From Paractinoplanes rishiriensis (GTDB taxonomy: Bacteria; Actinomycetota; Actinomycetes; Mycobacteriales; Micromonosporaceae): 64,000 nt of DNA. The stretch is taken from positions 161,570 to 225,569 of the forward strand of contig NZ_BOMV01000055.1 in NCBI RefSeq assembly GCF_016862375.1, written 5' to 3'. Both the position numbers and the translations under genes were made by a program. Positions 56,975 through 64,000 of this stretch are shown here, in pieces. Numbering within the stretch: position 1 is the first letter of the stretch; the number at the start of each line of letters is the position of its first letter. The notes below the pieces were generated by a model. That model was not told the origin of the DNA. It made no database searches and worked only from the letters and a program-made list of their open reading frames with translations.

Positions 56975-58636
56975 ATGTTCGTGAGGTGTCTGCGCGTCCT
57001 GGTGCCGCTGCTGTTCGTGCTGGGGCTGCTGGTCCTCCCGGCTGCCCCGGCCAGCGCCCACGCGTCGCTGCTCGGTTCGGTCCCGGCTCCGGGCAGCATC
57101 ATCGGCACCTCACCCAGTGAGATCGTGGTGACGTTCAGCGAGGGCGTCACCCCGGTCTCCGGCCGGGTCCAGGTGCTCGACCCGGAGGGCGAACGGATCT
57201 CCGGCACCGCCCGGGCCGAGGGATCGGTGCTGCGCATCCCGGTCCGCAAGGCCGGCCAGCCGCTCGGCACGTACCTGGTCAGCTATCGGGTGATCTCGGC
57301 CGACAGCCATCCGGTGGGCGGTGCCCTGACCTTCTCGGTGGGCGCGCCGTCGGCCCGGCCGCCGGTGCCTGCGGCTGCCGACGGCGAGCACCGGTCGGTT
57401 GCGCTGGCCAATCCGGTCACCCGATTTCTGGGGTACGCGGGGCTCACGCTCGCGGTCGGACCGGCGTTGTTCCTGGCCCTGCTCTGGCCGCGGACCCGCT
57501 CCCGGACCGGCGCCATCCGGATGGTGTACGCGGGTCTCGGCCTGATCGGCGTGGCCACCCTCGGCTCGCTGTGGACCCAGGCACCGGCCAGCACCGGCGC
57601 ACCGCTGTGGGACGTGGCGCCCGCCGAACTCGGTGAGGTCGTCGCCAGCCCGTACGGCCTCGCCCACCTGGCCCGGCTCGCCGTGCTGGGGCTGCTCGCC
57701 GGCCTGTTGCCGCCGCTGCTGCGCGGTGCCGCCGGGCGGCCCCGCGGTCTCGCGGTGATCGGGCTGGCCGTGGCCGGCACGGTGACCTGGCCGCTGACCG
57801 GTCACGCCGCGGCGGCACCGCTCACCGCCGCGATCGTCGCGTCCGACGTGGTGCACATCGCGGCCATGTCGGTGTGGCTGGGCGGGCTCGTCACGCTGAC
57901 CGTCTTCCTGCTGCGGCGCACCCACCCGCGGGTGCTCGGCGTGCTGCTGCCGCACTGGTCGCGGTGGGCCGCGCTGTCGGTGGTGTGGCTGGTGGCCGGC
58001 GGCGCGGTGCAGTCGGTGGTGCAGGTCGGCTCGATCGGCGCGCTCTGGGAGAACAACTACGGCCGGCTGGTGCTGGCCAAGGTGGCGATCCTGGCCGCCG
58101 TGCTGGCCGTCGCGGCGTACGCCCGCTCGCTGGTCAACCGCCGGCAGGTGCCGGAGGGCGGCGCCGGCCGGATCCGCGCCACGGTCGGCCTCGAGGTGCT
58201 CGCCACCGCCGTGATCCTCGGCCTGAGCGCGGTGCTGGTGCAGGTCAACCCGGCCCGCAGCGCGACCGTCGACCAGGGCGCGGTGCGCGAGGACGGGGTG
58301 TCGCAGACGCTGACCGGCCCGCTGTTCACGCTGCAGTTCAACATCTTCCCGGTCGACGTCGGCGACAACAACACGATCCACACGTTCCTCTACACGCCGG
58401 CCGGCGCGCCGCAGCCGGCCGTGGAGTGGAGCGTCTCGTCCAAGTTGCTCGACCAGGACATCGAACCGATCACCGCGCCGCTGCTGCCGCTCATCCCGCG
58501 GCACCACGCGGTCGGCGCGATCAGCTTCCCGCTGGCCGGCACGTACGAGGTCAGCTTCACGGCCCGGATCAGCGACATCGACCGGGCCACCGTGAAAACC
58601 ACCGTGACGGTGCCGGCCGGCACCGCGCGGAGGTGA
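56975..58636 (+). CDS. CopC-CopD fusion copper resistance protein
   Basis: This 553-residue protein fuses a periplasmic-type CopC domain to a CopD membrane domain, a layout common in actinobacteria. A signal peptide ends ASA and the mature protein begins with His (HASLLGSVPAPGSIIGTSPS), the copper ligand; the second site is ISADSHPVGGAL. About eight membrane helices follow with SDVVHIAAMSVWLGGLVTLT, then a C-terminal extracytoplasmic domain of YtkA type (LFTLQFNIFPVDVGDN, ISFPLAGTYEVSF). The ATG at 56975 is preferred over a GTG two codons later; neither has a strong ribosome site. Role: copper uptake or handling at the membrane. Confidence 0.9.
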   Translation: MFVRCLRVLVPLLFVLGLLVLPAAPASAHASLLGSVPAPGSIIGTSPSEIVVTFSEGVTPVSGRVQVLDPEGERISGTARAEGSVLRIPVRKAGQPLGTYLVSYRVISADSHPVGGALTFSVGAPSARPPVPAAADGEHRSVALANPVTRFLGYAGLTLAVGPALFLALLWPRTRSRTGAIRMVYAGLGLIGVATLGSLWTQAPASTGAPLWDVAPAELGEVVASPYGLAHLARLAVLGLLAGLLPPLLRGAAGRPRGLAVIGLAVAGTVTWPLTGHAAAAPLTAAIVASDVVHIAAMSVWLGGLVTLTVFLLRRTHPRVLGVLLPHWSRWAALSVVWLVAGGAVQSVVQVGSIGALWENNYGRLVLAKVAILAAVLAVAAYARSLVNRRQVPEGGAGRIRATVGLEVLATAVILGLSAVLVQVNPARSATVDQGAVREDGVSQTLTGPLFTLQFNIFPVDVGDNNTIHTFLYTPAGAPQPAVEWSVSSKLLDQDIEPITAPLLPLIPRHHAVGAISFPLAGTYEVSFTARISDIDRATVKTTVTVPAGTARR

Positions 58637-58702
58637 CTTCCGGTCACGTTCTGGGCAGAGAGAGGTAGCCCCGCCTGCACTCCGCCCCGGAGGTGACTGA
58701 TC

Positions 58703-59038
58703 GTGCATGTGTCCGTGGTCGGCAACCCCGAGGATCCGGTGGTGGTGACCGTCCGGGGCAACCTGGACGTGGACAGCGCCACCGTCCTGACCACCGCGCT
58801 CGAGCAGGTCCTCGACGCGCCCGGGCCGCGCGTCGTGATCGACCTGTCCGGCGTCGAGTTCTGCGACTCCACCGGATTGAGCGCATTCGTGCTCGGCCAC
58901 CGGCGCGCCGTCGCCGGTGGCGGGTGGCTGCGCCTGGCCGCACCGTCGGGGTTCCTGGCCGGCCTGCTCGAGACGGTGGGCCTCACCCCGCGCATCCCCT
59001 GCTATCCCACCGTGCCGGAGGCCCTGTCCGCGCCCTGA
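58703..59038 (+). CDS. STAS-domain anti-sigma factor antagonist
   Basis: This 111-residue single STAS domain (SpoIIAA/RsbV-like) has the phosphorylatable serine in EFCDSTGLSAFV, with VVTVRGNLDVDSATVL before it. It would release a sigma factor by binding its anti-sigma kinase when dephosphorylated. The GTG start follows GGAGGTGA at good spacing. No anti-sigma gene lies beside it; the PP2C-type phosphatase at 47-49 kb is a possible partner (inference). Confidence 0.87.
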   Translation: MHVSVVGNPEDPVVVTVRGNLDVDSATVLTTALEQVLDAPGPRVVIDLSGVEFCDSTGLSAFVLGHRRAVAGGGWLRLAAPSGFLAGLLETVGLTPRIPCYPTVPEALSAP

Positions 59039-59064
59039 CCTGGGTGGCGGCTAAGGTTCCGGTC

Positions 59065-59865
59065 GTGCTGATCCTGCTGCCGCCGTCCGAGGGCAAGACC
59101 CCGCCCGCTGCCGGGGAGCCGGTCGACCCGGCCGGGCTCTGGCTGCCCGCGCTGGCGCCGGCCCGCCGGCGGGTGCTCACCCGGCTGGTCGCGCTGTGCC
59201 GGCGCACCAGCGCGCGCTCGGTGGCGGAGTCGCTGCGGGTGCTCGGGCTCAGCGACGGCCAGCGGGACGAGATCGCGCGCAACGCCGTGCTGGCGTCGGC
59301 ACCGGCCGGGCCCGCCGGGTCGGTCTACACCGGGGTGGTGTACGAGGCGCTCGACGCCGCGACGCTGACGCCGGTGGCCCGCGACTGGCTGGACCGCAGC
59401 GCGGTGGTGTTCTCGGGGCTGTGGGGCGTGGTGCGGCTGACCGACCCGATCCCGGCGTACCGCTGCCCGGTCGGGGTCACCCTGCCTCCTCCGGTCGGCG
59501 GCCTCACCGCGTACTGGAAAAAGGCCTTGAAGCCGGCGCTGGACCGCGCGGCGAAAGACACGCCGGTCCTGGATCTGCGCTCGGGCGCCTACGCGGCGAT
59601 GTGGACGCCGGCCGGAAGCCGCGCGGCGACGGTGCGCGTGCTGCACGAACGGACGGTCGGCGGGGTCACGCAGCGGTCGGTGGTGAGCCATTTCAACAAG
59701 GCCACCAAGGGCCGGATCGTGCGCGCGCTGGCCGAGGCGGCGGCCGAGCCCCGCACGATCGACGAGGTGGTGACCGCGCTGCGCGACCTCAAGTACACCG
59801 TCGAGGAGCAGCCGGCACCGGCCGGCCGCCCCCGGCAGCTGGATGTCGTGGTCGCCGAGCTCTGA
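59065..59865 (+). CDS. yaaA: YaaA (DUF328) peroxide-stress protein
   Basis: This 266-residue protein matches YaaA/DUF328, which in Escherichia coli limits intracellular iron under peroxide stress: LILLPPSEGKTPPAAGEP, VYTGVVYEALDAATLTPVAR, VFSGLWGVVRLTDPIPAYRC and SVVSHFNKATKGRIVRALA. The GTG at 59065 makes the conserved N-terminus LILLPPSE begin at residue 2. It converges on the FKBP gene with 29 bases between stops. Confidence 0.85.
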   Translation: MLILLPPSEGKTPPAAGEPVDPAGLWLPALAPARRRVLTRLVALCRRTSARSVAESLRVLGLSDGQRDEIARNAVLASAPAGPAGSVYTGVVYEALDAATLTPVARDWLDRSAVVFSGLWGVVRLTDPIPAYRCPVGVTLPPPVGGLTAYWKKALKPALDRAAKDTPVLDLRSGAYAAMWTPAGSRAATVRVLHERTVGGVTQRSVVSHFNKATKGRIVRALAEAAAEPRTIDEVVTALRDLKYTVEEQPAPAGRPRQLDVVVAEL

Positions 59866-59867
59866 AA

Positions 59868-59906
59868 CCTATTGGGCCGCCTTACTGGGCCGCCTTACTG
59901 GGCGGC
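59868..59906. repeat. 13-bp triplicate across the FKBP stop codon
   Basis: CCTATTGGGCCGC, CTTACTGGGCCGC and CTTACTGGGCGGC are three tandem 13-base copies. The FKBP stop (TAA on the minus strand) lies in the copy at 59894-59906. Because 13 is not a multiple of three, the extra copies lie beyond the stop and do not change the protein. Confidence 0.8.
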
Positions 59907-60500
59907 GAGGATGTCGACCACGAAGCGCAGGTCGCCGCGCTCGGGGCCGTATGCCAGATCCTGCGGCACGTCGAGCTGGATGCGGCTGCCCACCTTCTGC
60001 CCGACGATGCCCTGGTCCCAGCCCTTGATGACGGCGCCCACGCCGATCTGGGTGGAGAACGGCTCGCCGCGGCCCCAGGACGAGTCCATCAGCTCACCGG
60101 TCTTGTAGGAGATCAGCTTGTAGTTCGCGGTGACGGTCTGGCCCTGCTTGACCTCGGGACCGGTGCCCGGCACCAGCGGCGTGACCACCAGCTTGGTCAG
60201 CGTGCCCTTGCCGGCGGCCACCTCGGGCTCCTTGGCCAGCGCGGGCGGCGTCTCGACCGCACCCGGCTGCGCGGGGCCCGGCGCGGCGGCCGACGGCTCG
60301 GAGGCGGCGGCGGGCGCGGACTGCGCAGCACCGGGAGCGGCACCGGCGGTCGGCGTTTTGTCGGAATTATCGTTCTTGACCACGAAGAAGACCACGGCCA
60401 GGATGACCACGATCGCAACCCCGGTCAGCGCGCCGGCGAGCGACTGCGTCCGGCGCTTGGCCGACTCTGCGGTGCTGGGTCGCGCGGTCTGGGTGCTCAT
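59895..60500 (-). CDS. membrane-anchored FKBP-type peptidyl-prolyl isomerase
   Basis: This 201-residue protein has a short cytoplasmic leader, a membrane helix (GALTGVAIVVILAVVFFVV, about 24-41), an Ala-Pro-rich linker (60-95) and a C-terminal FKBP domain: VKQGQTVTANYKLISYKTGE, GVGAVIKGWDQGIVGQKVGS and QLDVPQDLAYGPE. The isomerase would act outside the membrane on folding proteins. The ATG at 60500 is supported by a plausible AGGAG further upstream; an upstream in-frame start at 60626 gives an unlikely leader. Confidence 0.88.
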   Translation of the reverse strand: MSTQTARPSTAESAKRRTQSLAGALTGVAIVVILAVVFFVVKNDNSDKTPTAGAAPGAAQSAPAAASEPSAAAPGPAQPGAVETPPALAKEPEVAAGKGTLTKLVVTPLVPGTGPEVKQGQTVTANYKLISYKTGELMDSSWGRGEPFSTQIGVGAVIKGWDQGIVGQKVGSRIQLDVPQDLAYGPERGDLRFVVDILAAQ

Positions 60501-60734
60501 TTGTCGTCGACTCTCCTGTAGCGGGTTCGGCGGAAACTTCCGACACCGTACTCGTCCCCCGGACGAACCTCGCGGGAAACCTCCGCCGAACCGCCGATGC
60601 GGGTGATCGACCATCCGGTTCGTCACGCAAATCGTTCTTCACCGTCACTGATCGAAATGAGATCGTTTACCGGCTCAACATGAACAGGTCTTCACGGCCG
60701 GGCGGGGCCGTGCGCACGACCAGGGGAGGGTCGA

Positions 60735-61664
60735 TTGCAGTCGACCGGAAATGGTCGCCTACCCGCGCGCCGCCGGAGCCGCCGGACCACACAGGGTCTC
60801 CGCCGCGCCGGTGGCCAACCCGCGGCCGGGTCCAGCGACCGGAGCCGCTGGAACGACATCTACACGTCCGGCGCGGTCATCCTGGCCGGCGTGATCGTGG
60901 TGATCGGCTTCGGCTTCGTGGCGAGCCGGGCCATCAACGGCGACGACGACGCGGGCCAGCTGCCCGAGCCACCACCGCCGGCGGCGCTGGGCAACGCGAC
61001 CACGCCGCCGGCCGACCAGGGTGCCATCGAACTGGGCAGCCCGACGCCGACGCCCTCGTCGTCGCCGACGCCCTCCCCCAGCAAGTCGACGAGCCGTCCG
61101 GCCCCGCCGCCGGACCAGGGCGCGATCCGGATCGAGACCGGCTCGGTGCCGTCGACCGTGACCCTGAGCAGCCAGGGCACCCGGGACTGGGTGCACTGGG
61201 GACAGGAGGGCACGTTCGCGCTCGAACGGGACCGCGACGGCGGGTTCGCGATCCTGGAGGGCACACCCAGCGCGCCGCGCTTCCGGCACGCGCTGAGCCC
61301 GCAACGCTTCGCCTGGACCGGTGGGGACCCGGTGGCCAGCAGCGACGGCACCACGACCGGCATCCGCACCTGCGGCGCCGGCAACGGCTTCACCATCACG
61401 GCGCCGGCCGGCACACAGACCCGGACGCTGCGGCTGTACGTGGGCGTGGTGTCCGGCCGCGGCCGGCTCGAGGCCAGCCTCACCGCCGGAAACGCGTCCC
61501 GCTCGGTCACGCTGGAACAACGCGACGGTGACTTCCGCTCGGCGCTCTACACGCTGACCTACCGGGCGCCGAAGACCGCAAAGCTCCAACTGAAGTGGGT
61601 TACCCAGGCGGCATTTGGGGACGGGTGCGGTGGGGTCGCACTCGAGGCCGCCACACTTCGCTAG
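60735..61664 (+). CDS. membrane-anchored protein with extracellular beta-sandwich domain
   Basis: This 309-residue protein was not assigned to a named family. It has a basic cytoplasmic N-terminus (RRRSRRTTQGLRRAG), one membrane helix (AVILAGVIVVIGFGFVAS), a Pro/Ser/Thr-rich spacer (GSPTPTPSSSPTPSPSKSTS) and a C-terminal beta-sandwich (DWVHWGQEGTFALERDRDGG, TLRLYVGVVSGRGRLEASL, GGVALEAATLR). Carbohydrate-binding-like folds have this look, so cell-wall or glycan contact is possible. The TTG start at 60735 follows GGGGAGGG. It is divergent from the FKBP gene and precedes the MMPL gene by 25 bases. Confidence 0.65.
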   Translation: MQSTGNGRLPARRRSRRTTQGLRRAGGQPAAGSSDRSRWNDIYTSGAVILAGVIVVIGFGFVASRAINGDDDAGQLPEPPPPAALGNATTPPADQGAIELGSPTPTPSSSPTPSPSKSTSRPAPPPDQGAIRIETGSVPSTVTLSSQGTRDWVHWGQEGTFALERDRDGGFAILEGTPSAPRFRHALSPQRFAWTGGDPVASSDGTTTGIRTCGAGNGFTITAPAGTQTRTLRLYVGVVSGRGRLEASLTAGNASRSVTLEQRDGDFRSALYTLTYRAPKTAKLQLKWVTQAAFGDGCGGVALEAATLR

Positions 61665-61689
61665 TTACACGGGAAAAGGGGACAAACAG

Positions 61690-64000
61690 TTGTTCGCGGG
61701 CTGGGGATCGTGGGTTGCCCGCTTCCGGTGGCCGGTGCTGACCGTCGCGCTCGTCGCGGTGATCGGGGCCGGCGCCTGGGGGCTGGGTGTGTTCGGGCAG
61801 CTGACCGAGGGTGGCTACAACGACCCGGGCAGCGAGTCCACCCAGGCCGGCGAGGTGGTGCAGGACCGGTTCGGCGCGCAGGGCGGCGACCTGGTGGTCA
61901 TCTGGACGCCGACCACCGGCAAGATCGATGACGTCGTGCTGACCAACCGGGTCAGGGACGTGCTGAACGGGCTGCCCGACGAGGCGGTCAACGGTGTCAC
62001 GTCGTACTGGGACCGGCAGGCGCCGGACTACGCGGCGGCCGACAAGTCGAGCGCGATCGCGCTGGTCACGCTGGCCGGCGACGACGACGCCGGCAAGCTC
62101 GAGTCGTACCGGGCGATCGACGACCGGTTCGCGGTCGAGGGCGCGCGGGTGCAACTGGCCGGCGGCACGGTGCTGGCCGACGCGTCGTCCAGCCGCTCCA
62201 CCCGCGACCTCGCGATGGCCGAGCTGATCTCGCTGCCGATCACCCTGATCCTGCTGATCCTGCTGTTCGGCTCGCTGGTGGCCGCGTCGCTGCCGGTGCT
62301 GGTCGGCGGCGCCGCGGTGGCCGGCTCGCTCGGCATCCTGCACCTGATCGCGGCGAACCACGAGGTCAACTCGTTCGCGGTGAACGTGGCCAGCCTGCTC
62401 GGCCTGGGCATGGCGATCGACTACGGCCTGTTCATGGTGGGCCGGTTCCGGGAGGAGCAGGCCGAGGGGCGTACGGCCGCCGAGGCCGTGTCCCGCACGG
62501 TCGGCACCGCCGGCCGGACCGTGGCCTTCTCCGCCACCCTGCTGATGATCGCGCTGGGCGGCCTGCTGCTGTTCCCGCAGGGCTTCCTCAACTCGCTCGC
62601 GTACGGCGGCCTGGCCGCGGTGTTCCTGGCCGCGCTGCTCTCGCTCACCCTGCTGCCGGCCATGCTCGCGGTGCTCGGCCCGAACGTCGACAAGCTCCCG
62701 GTGCGGCTGCCCCGCCGCAAGGCCGGCGTGCCCGGCCGCGGCTGGGAGAGGCTGGCCGGCTTCGTCCTGCGCCGCCCGCTCGCGGTGGCCCTGCCGATCC
62801 TGGCCGGCCTGCTGCTGCTCGCCGCGCCGGTCAGCGGCGTGCACTTCGGCGAGGCCGACGAGCGGATCCTGCCGGCGAGCGACCCAGCCCGGCAGGCGAT
62901 CGAGACCCTGAAGGCCGACTACCCCCAGTTCACCGGCAACGGCGTCGACATCGTGCTGCGCGGCGACGGCGACCCGGCCGGCTTCGCCGTGGCGCTGCGC
63001 CAACTGCCCGGCATCGACGAGATCAGCCCCGCCCGCAAGAACCAGGACGTCACGGTCTTCACCGCCACGCTGACCACCAAGGACGCGTTCAGCGAGCAGG
63101 CCCGCGAGGTGGTCGACGCGATCCGCGGCCTGGAGGTGCCCGACGGCACCGAGTTGCTGGTGGGCGGCACCACCGCCCGCAACGTCGACAGCCTCACGGC
63201 CACCGCCGACCGCCTGCCCCTGATGATCGGCATGCTGGTCGGCGCCACCCTGCTCCTGATGTTCCTGGCCTTCGGCTCGGTGCTGCTGCCGATCAAGGCG
63301 GTGCTGATGAGCGCGCTCAGCCTCAGCGCCACGTTCGGCATCCTGGTCTGGATCTTCCAGGACGGCCATTTCGCCGACCTGCTCAATGTCACGCCGGCCC
63401 CCTTGGAAATCGGCATCGTGGTGCTGATGGCCGCCGTGGTGTTCGGCCTGTCCACCGACTACGAGGTCTTCCTGCTGTCCCGGATGGTCGAGGCAAGAAC
63501 GAGAGGCGCCTCCACCACCGAGGCGGTGACCACCGGCCTGGCCCGCACCGGCCGGGTGATCAGCGCCGCCGCGTTGCTGCTCATCGTGGTGACCGGCGCC
63601 TTCGCCCTGTCCGCGGTCACCACCATGCGCTTCGTCGGCGTAGGCATGATCATCGCCCTGGTCCTGGACGCCACCGTGGTCCGGATGCTGCTGGTACCGG
63701 CCGTACTGCGCCTCCTGGGCGACGCGGCCTGGTGGGCCCCCGCGCCGCTGCGGCGGCTTCAGCAGCGGGCCGGGCTTTCCGAGTACGAGGTGAAGCAGCC
63801 GGCCGCCGAACCCGACGACACCGAGGTGCTGACCGGCGTGGTCGGTTACAAGCGCCTGGGCGTCGACGTGCCGCTGGCGCTCCCGTCCGGAAAGCCGTCG
63901 TTCGCGCTGCCGACGGCGGCAGTTCCCGGCCTTGCGCTCGGCGCTGCCCTCGACCGGGCTTCCGGCCCCACTTCCGGTCTCGCTTCCAGCCCCGCCCCCG
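61690..64000 (+). CDS. MMPL-family RND transporter, 3' end cut off
   Basis: At least 770 codons of a transporter of the MMPL/actII-3 type, running off the right edge. The first membrane helix (WPVLTVALVAVIGAGAWGLG) is followed by an extracytoplasmic loop, a run of helices containing the GLGMAIDYGLFMVGRFREEQ proton-relay motif, a second loop and a second helix set with VVFGLSTDYEVFLLSRMVEA. Members export lipids, siderophores or drugs. The likely start is TTG at 61690 with AAAAGGGG upstream. The last 80 residues are a low-complexity cytoplasmic tail (LALPSGKPSFALPTAAVPGL). Confidence 0.92.
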   Translation, partial: MFAGWGSWVARFRWPVLTVALVAVIGAGAWGLGVFGQLTEGGYNDPGSESTQAGEVVQDRFGAQGGDLVVIWTPTTGKIDDVVLTNRVRDVLNGLPDEAVNGVTSYWDRQAPDYAAADKSSAIALVTLAGDDDAGKLESYRAIDDRFAVEGARVQLAGGTVLADASSSRSTRDLAMAELISLPITLILLILLFGSLVAASLPVLVGGAAVAGSLGILHLIAANHEVNSFAVNVASLLGLGMAIDYGLFMVGRFREEQAEGRTAAEAVSRTVGTAGRTVAFSATLLMIALGGLLLFPQGFLNSLAYGGLAAVFLAALLSLTLLPAMLAVLGPNVDKLPVRLPRRKAGVPGRGWERLAGFVLRRPLAVALPILAGLLLLAAPVSGVHFGEADERILPASDPARQAIETLKADYPQFTGNGVDIVLRGDGDPAGFAVALRQLPGIDEISPARKNQDVTVFTATLTTKDAFSEQAREVVDAIRGLEVPDGTELLVGGTTARNVDSLTATADRLPLMIGMLVGATLLLMFLAFGSVLLPIKAVLMSALSLSATFGILVWIFQDGHFADLLNVTPAPLEIGIVVLMAAVVFGLSTDYEVFLLSRMVEARTRGASTTEAVTTGLARTGRVISAAALLLIVVTGAFALSAVTTMRFVGVGMIIALVLDATVVRMLLVPAVLRLLGDAAWWAPAPLRRLQQRAGLSEYEVKQPAAEPDDTEVLTGVVGYKRLGVDVPLALPSGKPSFALPTAAVPGLALGAALDRASGPTSGLASSPAP

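Overview
The window is high-GC actinobacterial DNA. GTG and TTG starts are frequent, stop and start codons often overlap as ATGA or GTGA, and there are Tat lipoproteins, an F420-type nitroreductase, a mycothiol-isomerase-fold protein and LacI-controlled sugar operons. A flagellar export gene (fliQ) and a chemoreceptor alongside mycelial-actinomycete metabolism point to a motile-spore former of the Micromonosporaceae, most likely Actinoplanes or a relative. This assignment is inference from gene content. No rRNA, tRNA, CRISPR array, integrase or complete insertion sequence was seen.

Layout. 0-4.1 kb: a divergent sugar-uptake and glycosidase locus (ABC permease, binding lipoprotein, GH3 enzyme), resembling bxl xylosidase loci. 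4.1-7.4 kb: a giant LuxR (LAL) regulator carrying four in-frame minisatellites. 7.6-8.4 kb: a secreted polyester hydrolase (cutinase/PETase family). 8.5-11.1 kb: asparaginase, F420-type reductase and a methyltransferase whose SAM motif I is amplified eightfold. 11.4-17.7 kb: an arabinose operon (lacI-araB-araD-araA-lacI) with TGT-N3-CG-N3-ACA operators on both sides. 17.8-28.7 kb: mixed housekeeping genes, including an exonuclease with a C-terminal clamp motif, a chemoreceptor and a purple acid phosphatase. 28.8-34.4 kb: an isolated fliQ, glgX, two small unknowns, an AAC(2')-type acetyltransferase and a DHA2 exporter. 34.6-39.1 kb: a hydrolase-like protein lacking its nucleophile, an ArsR-SRPBCC pair, and a TetR/secreted-hydrolase divergon with a perfect operator. 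39.2-41.4 kb: two Rpn-like nuclease genes, one internally deleted and one with a strong internal start. 41.5-46.1 kb: tripeptidyl aminopeptidase, a two-component system and a TIR-domain gene that looks frameshifted. 46-64 kb: Nudix, BKACE, an ANTAR-PAS-PP2C phosphatase, a solitary MazF-like toxin, two cyclic-di-GMP proteins, gnd, pgm, CopC-CopD, STAS, YaaA, FKBP, a membrane-anchored secreted-domain protein, and an MMPL transporter running off the end.

How the genes work together. The clearest units are sugar catabolism (bxl-like and araBDA), central carbon and glycogen enzymes (gnd, pgm, glgX), c-di-GMP and phosphatase signalling, and motility. The most unusual signal is repeated in-frame expansion of short tandem repeats inside coding regions. 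In the methyltransferase the repeat unit is the cofactor-binding motif itself. The Rpn pair, with an internal start and a deleted paralogue, is the best candidate for a toxin/inhibitor or defence system.
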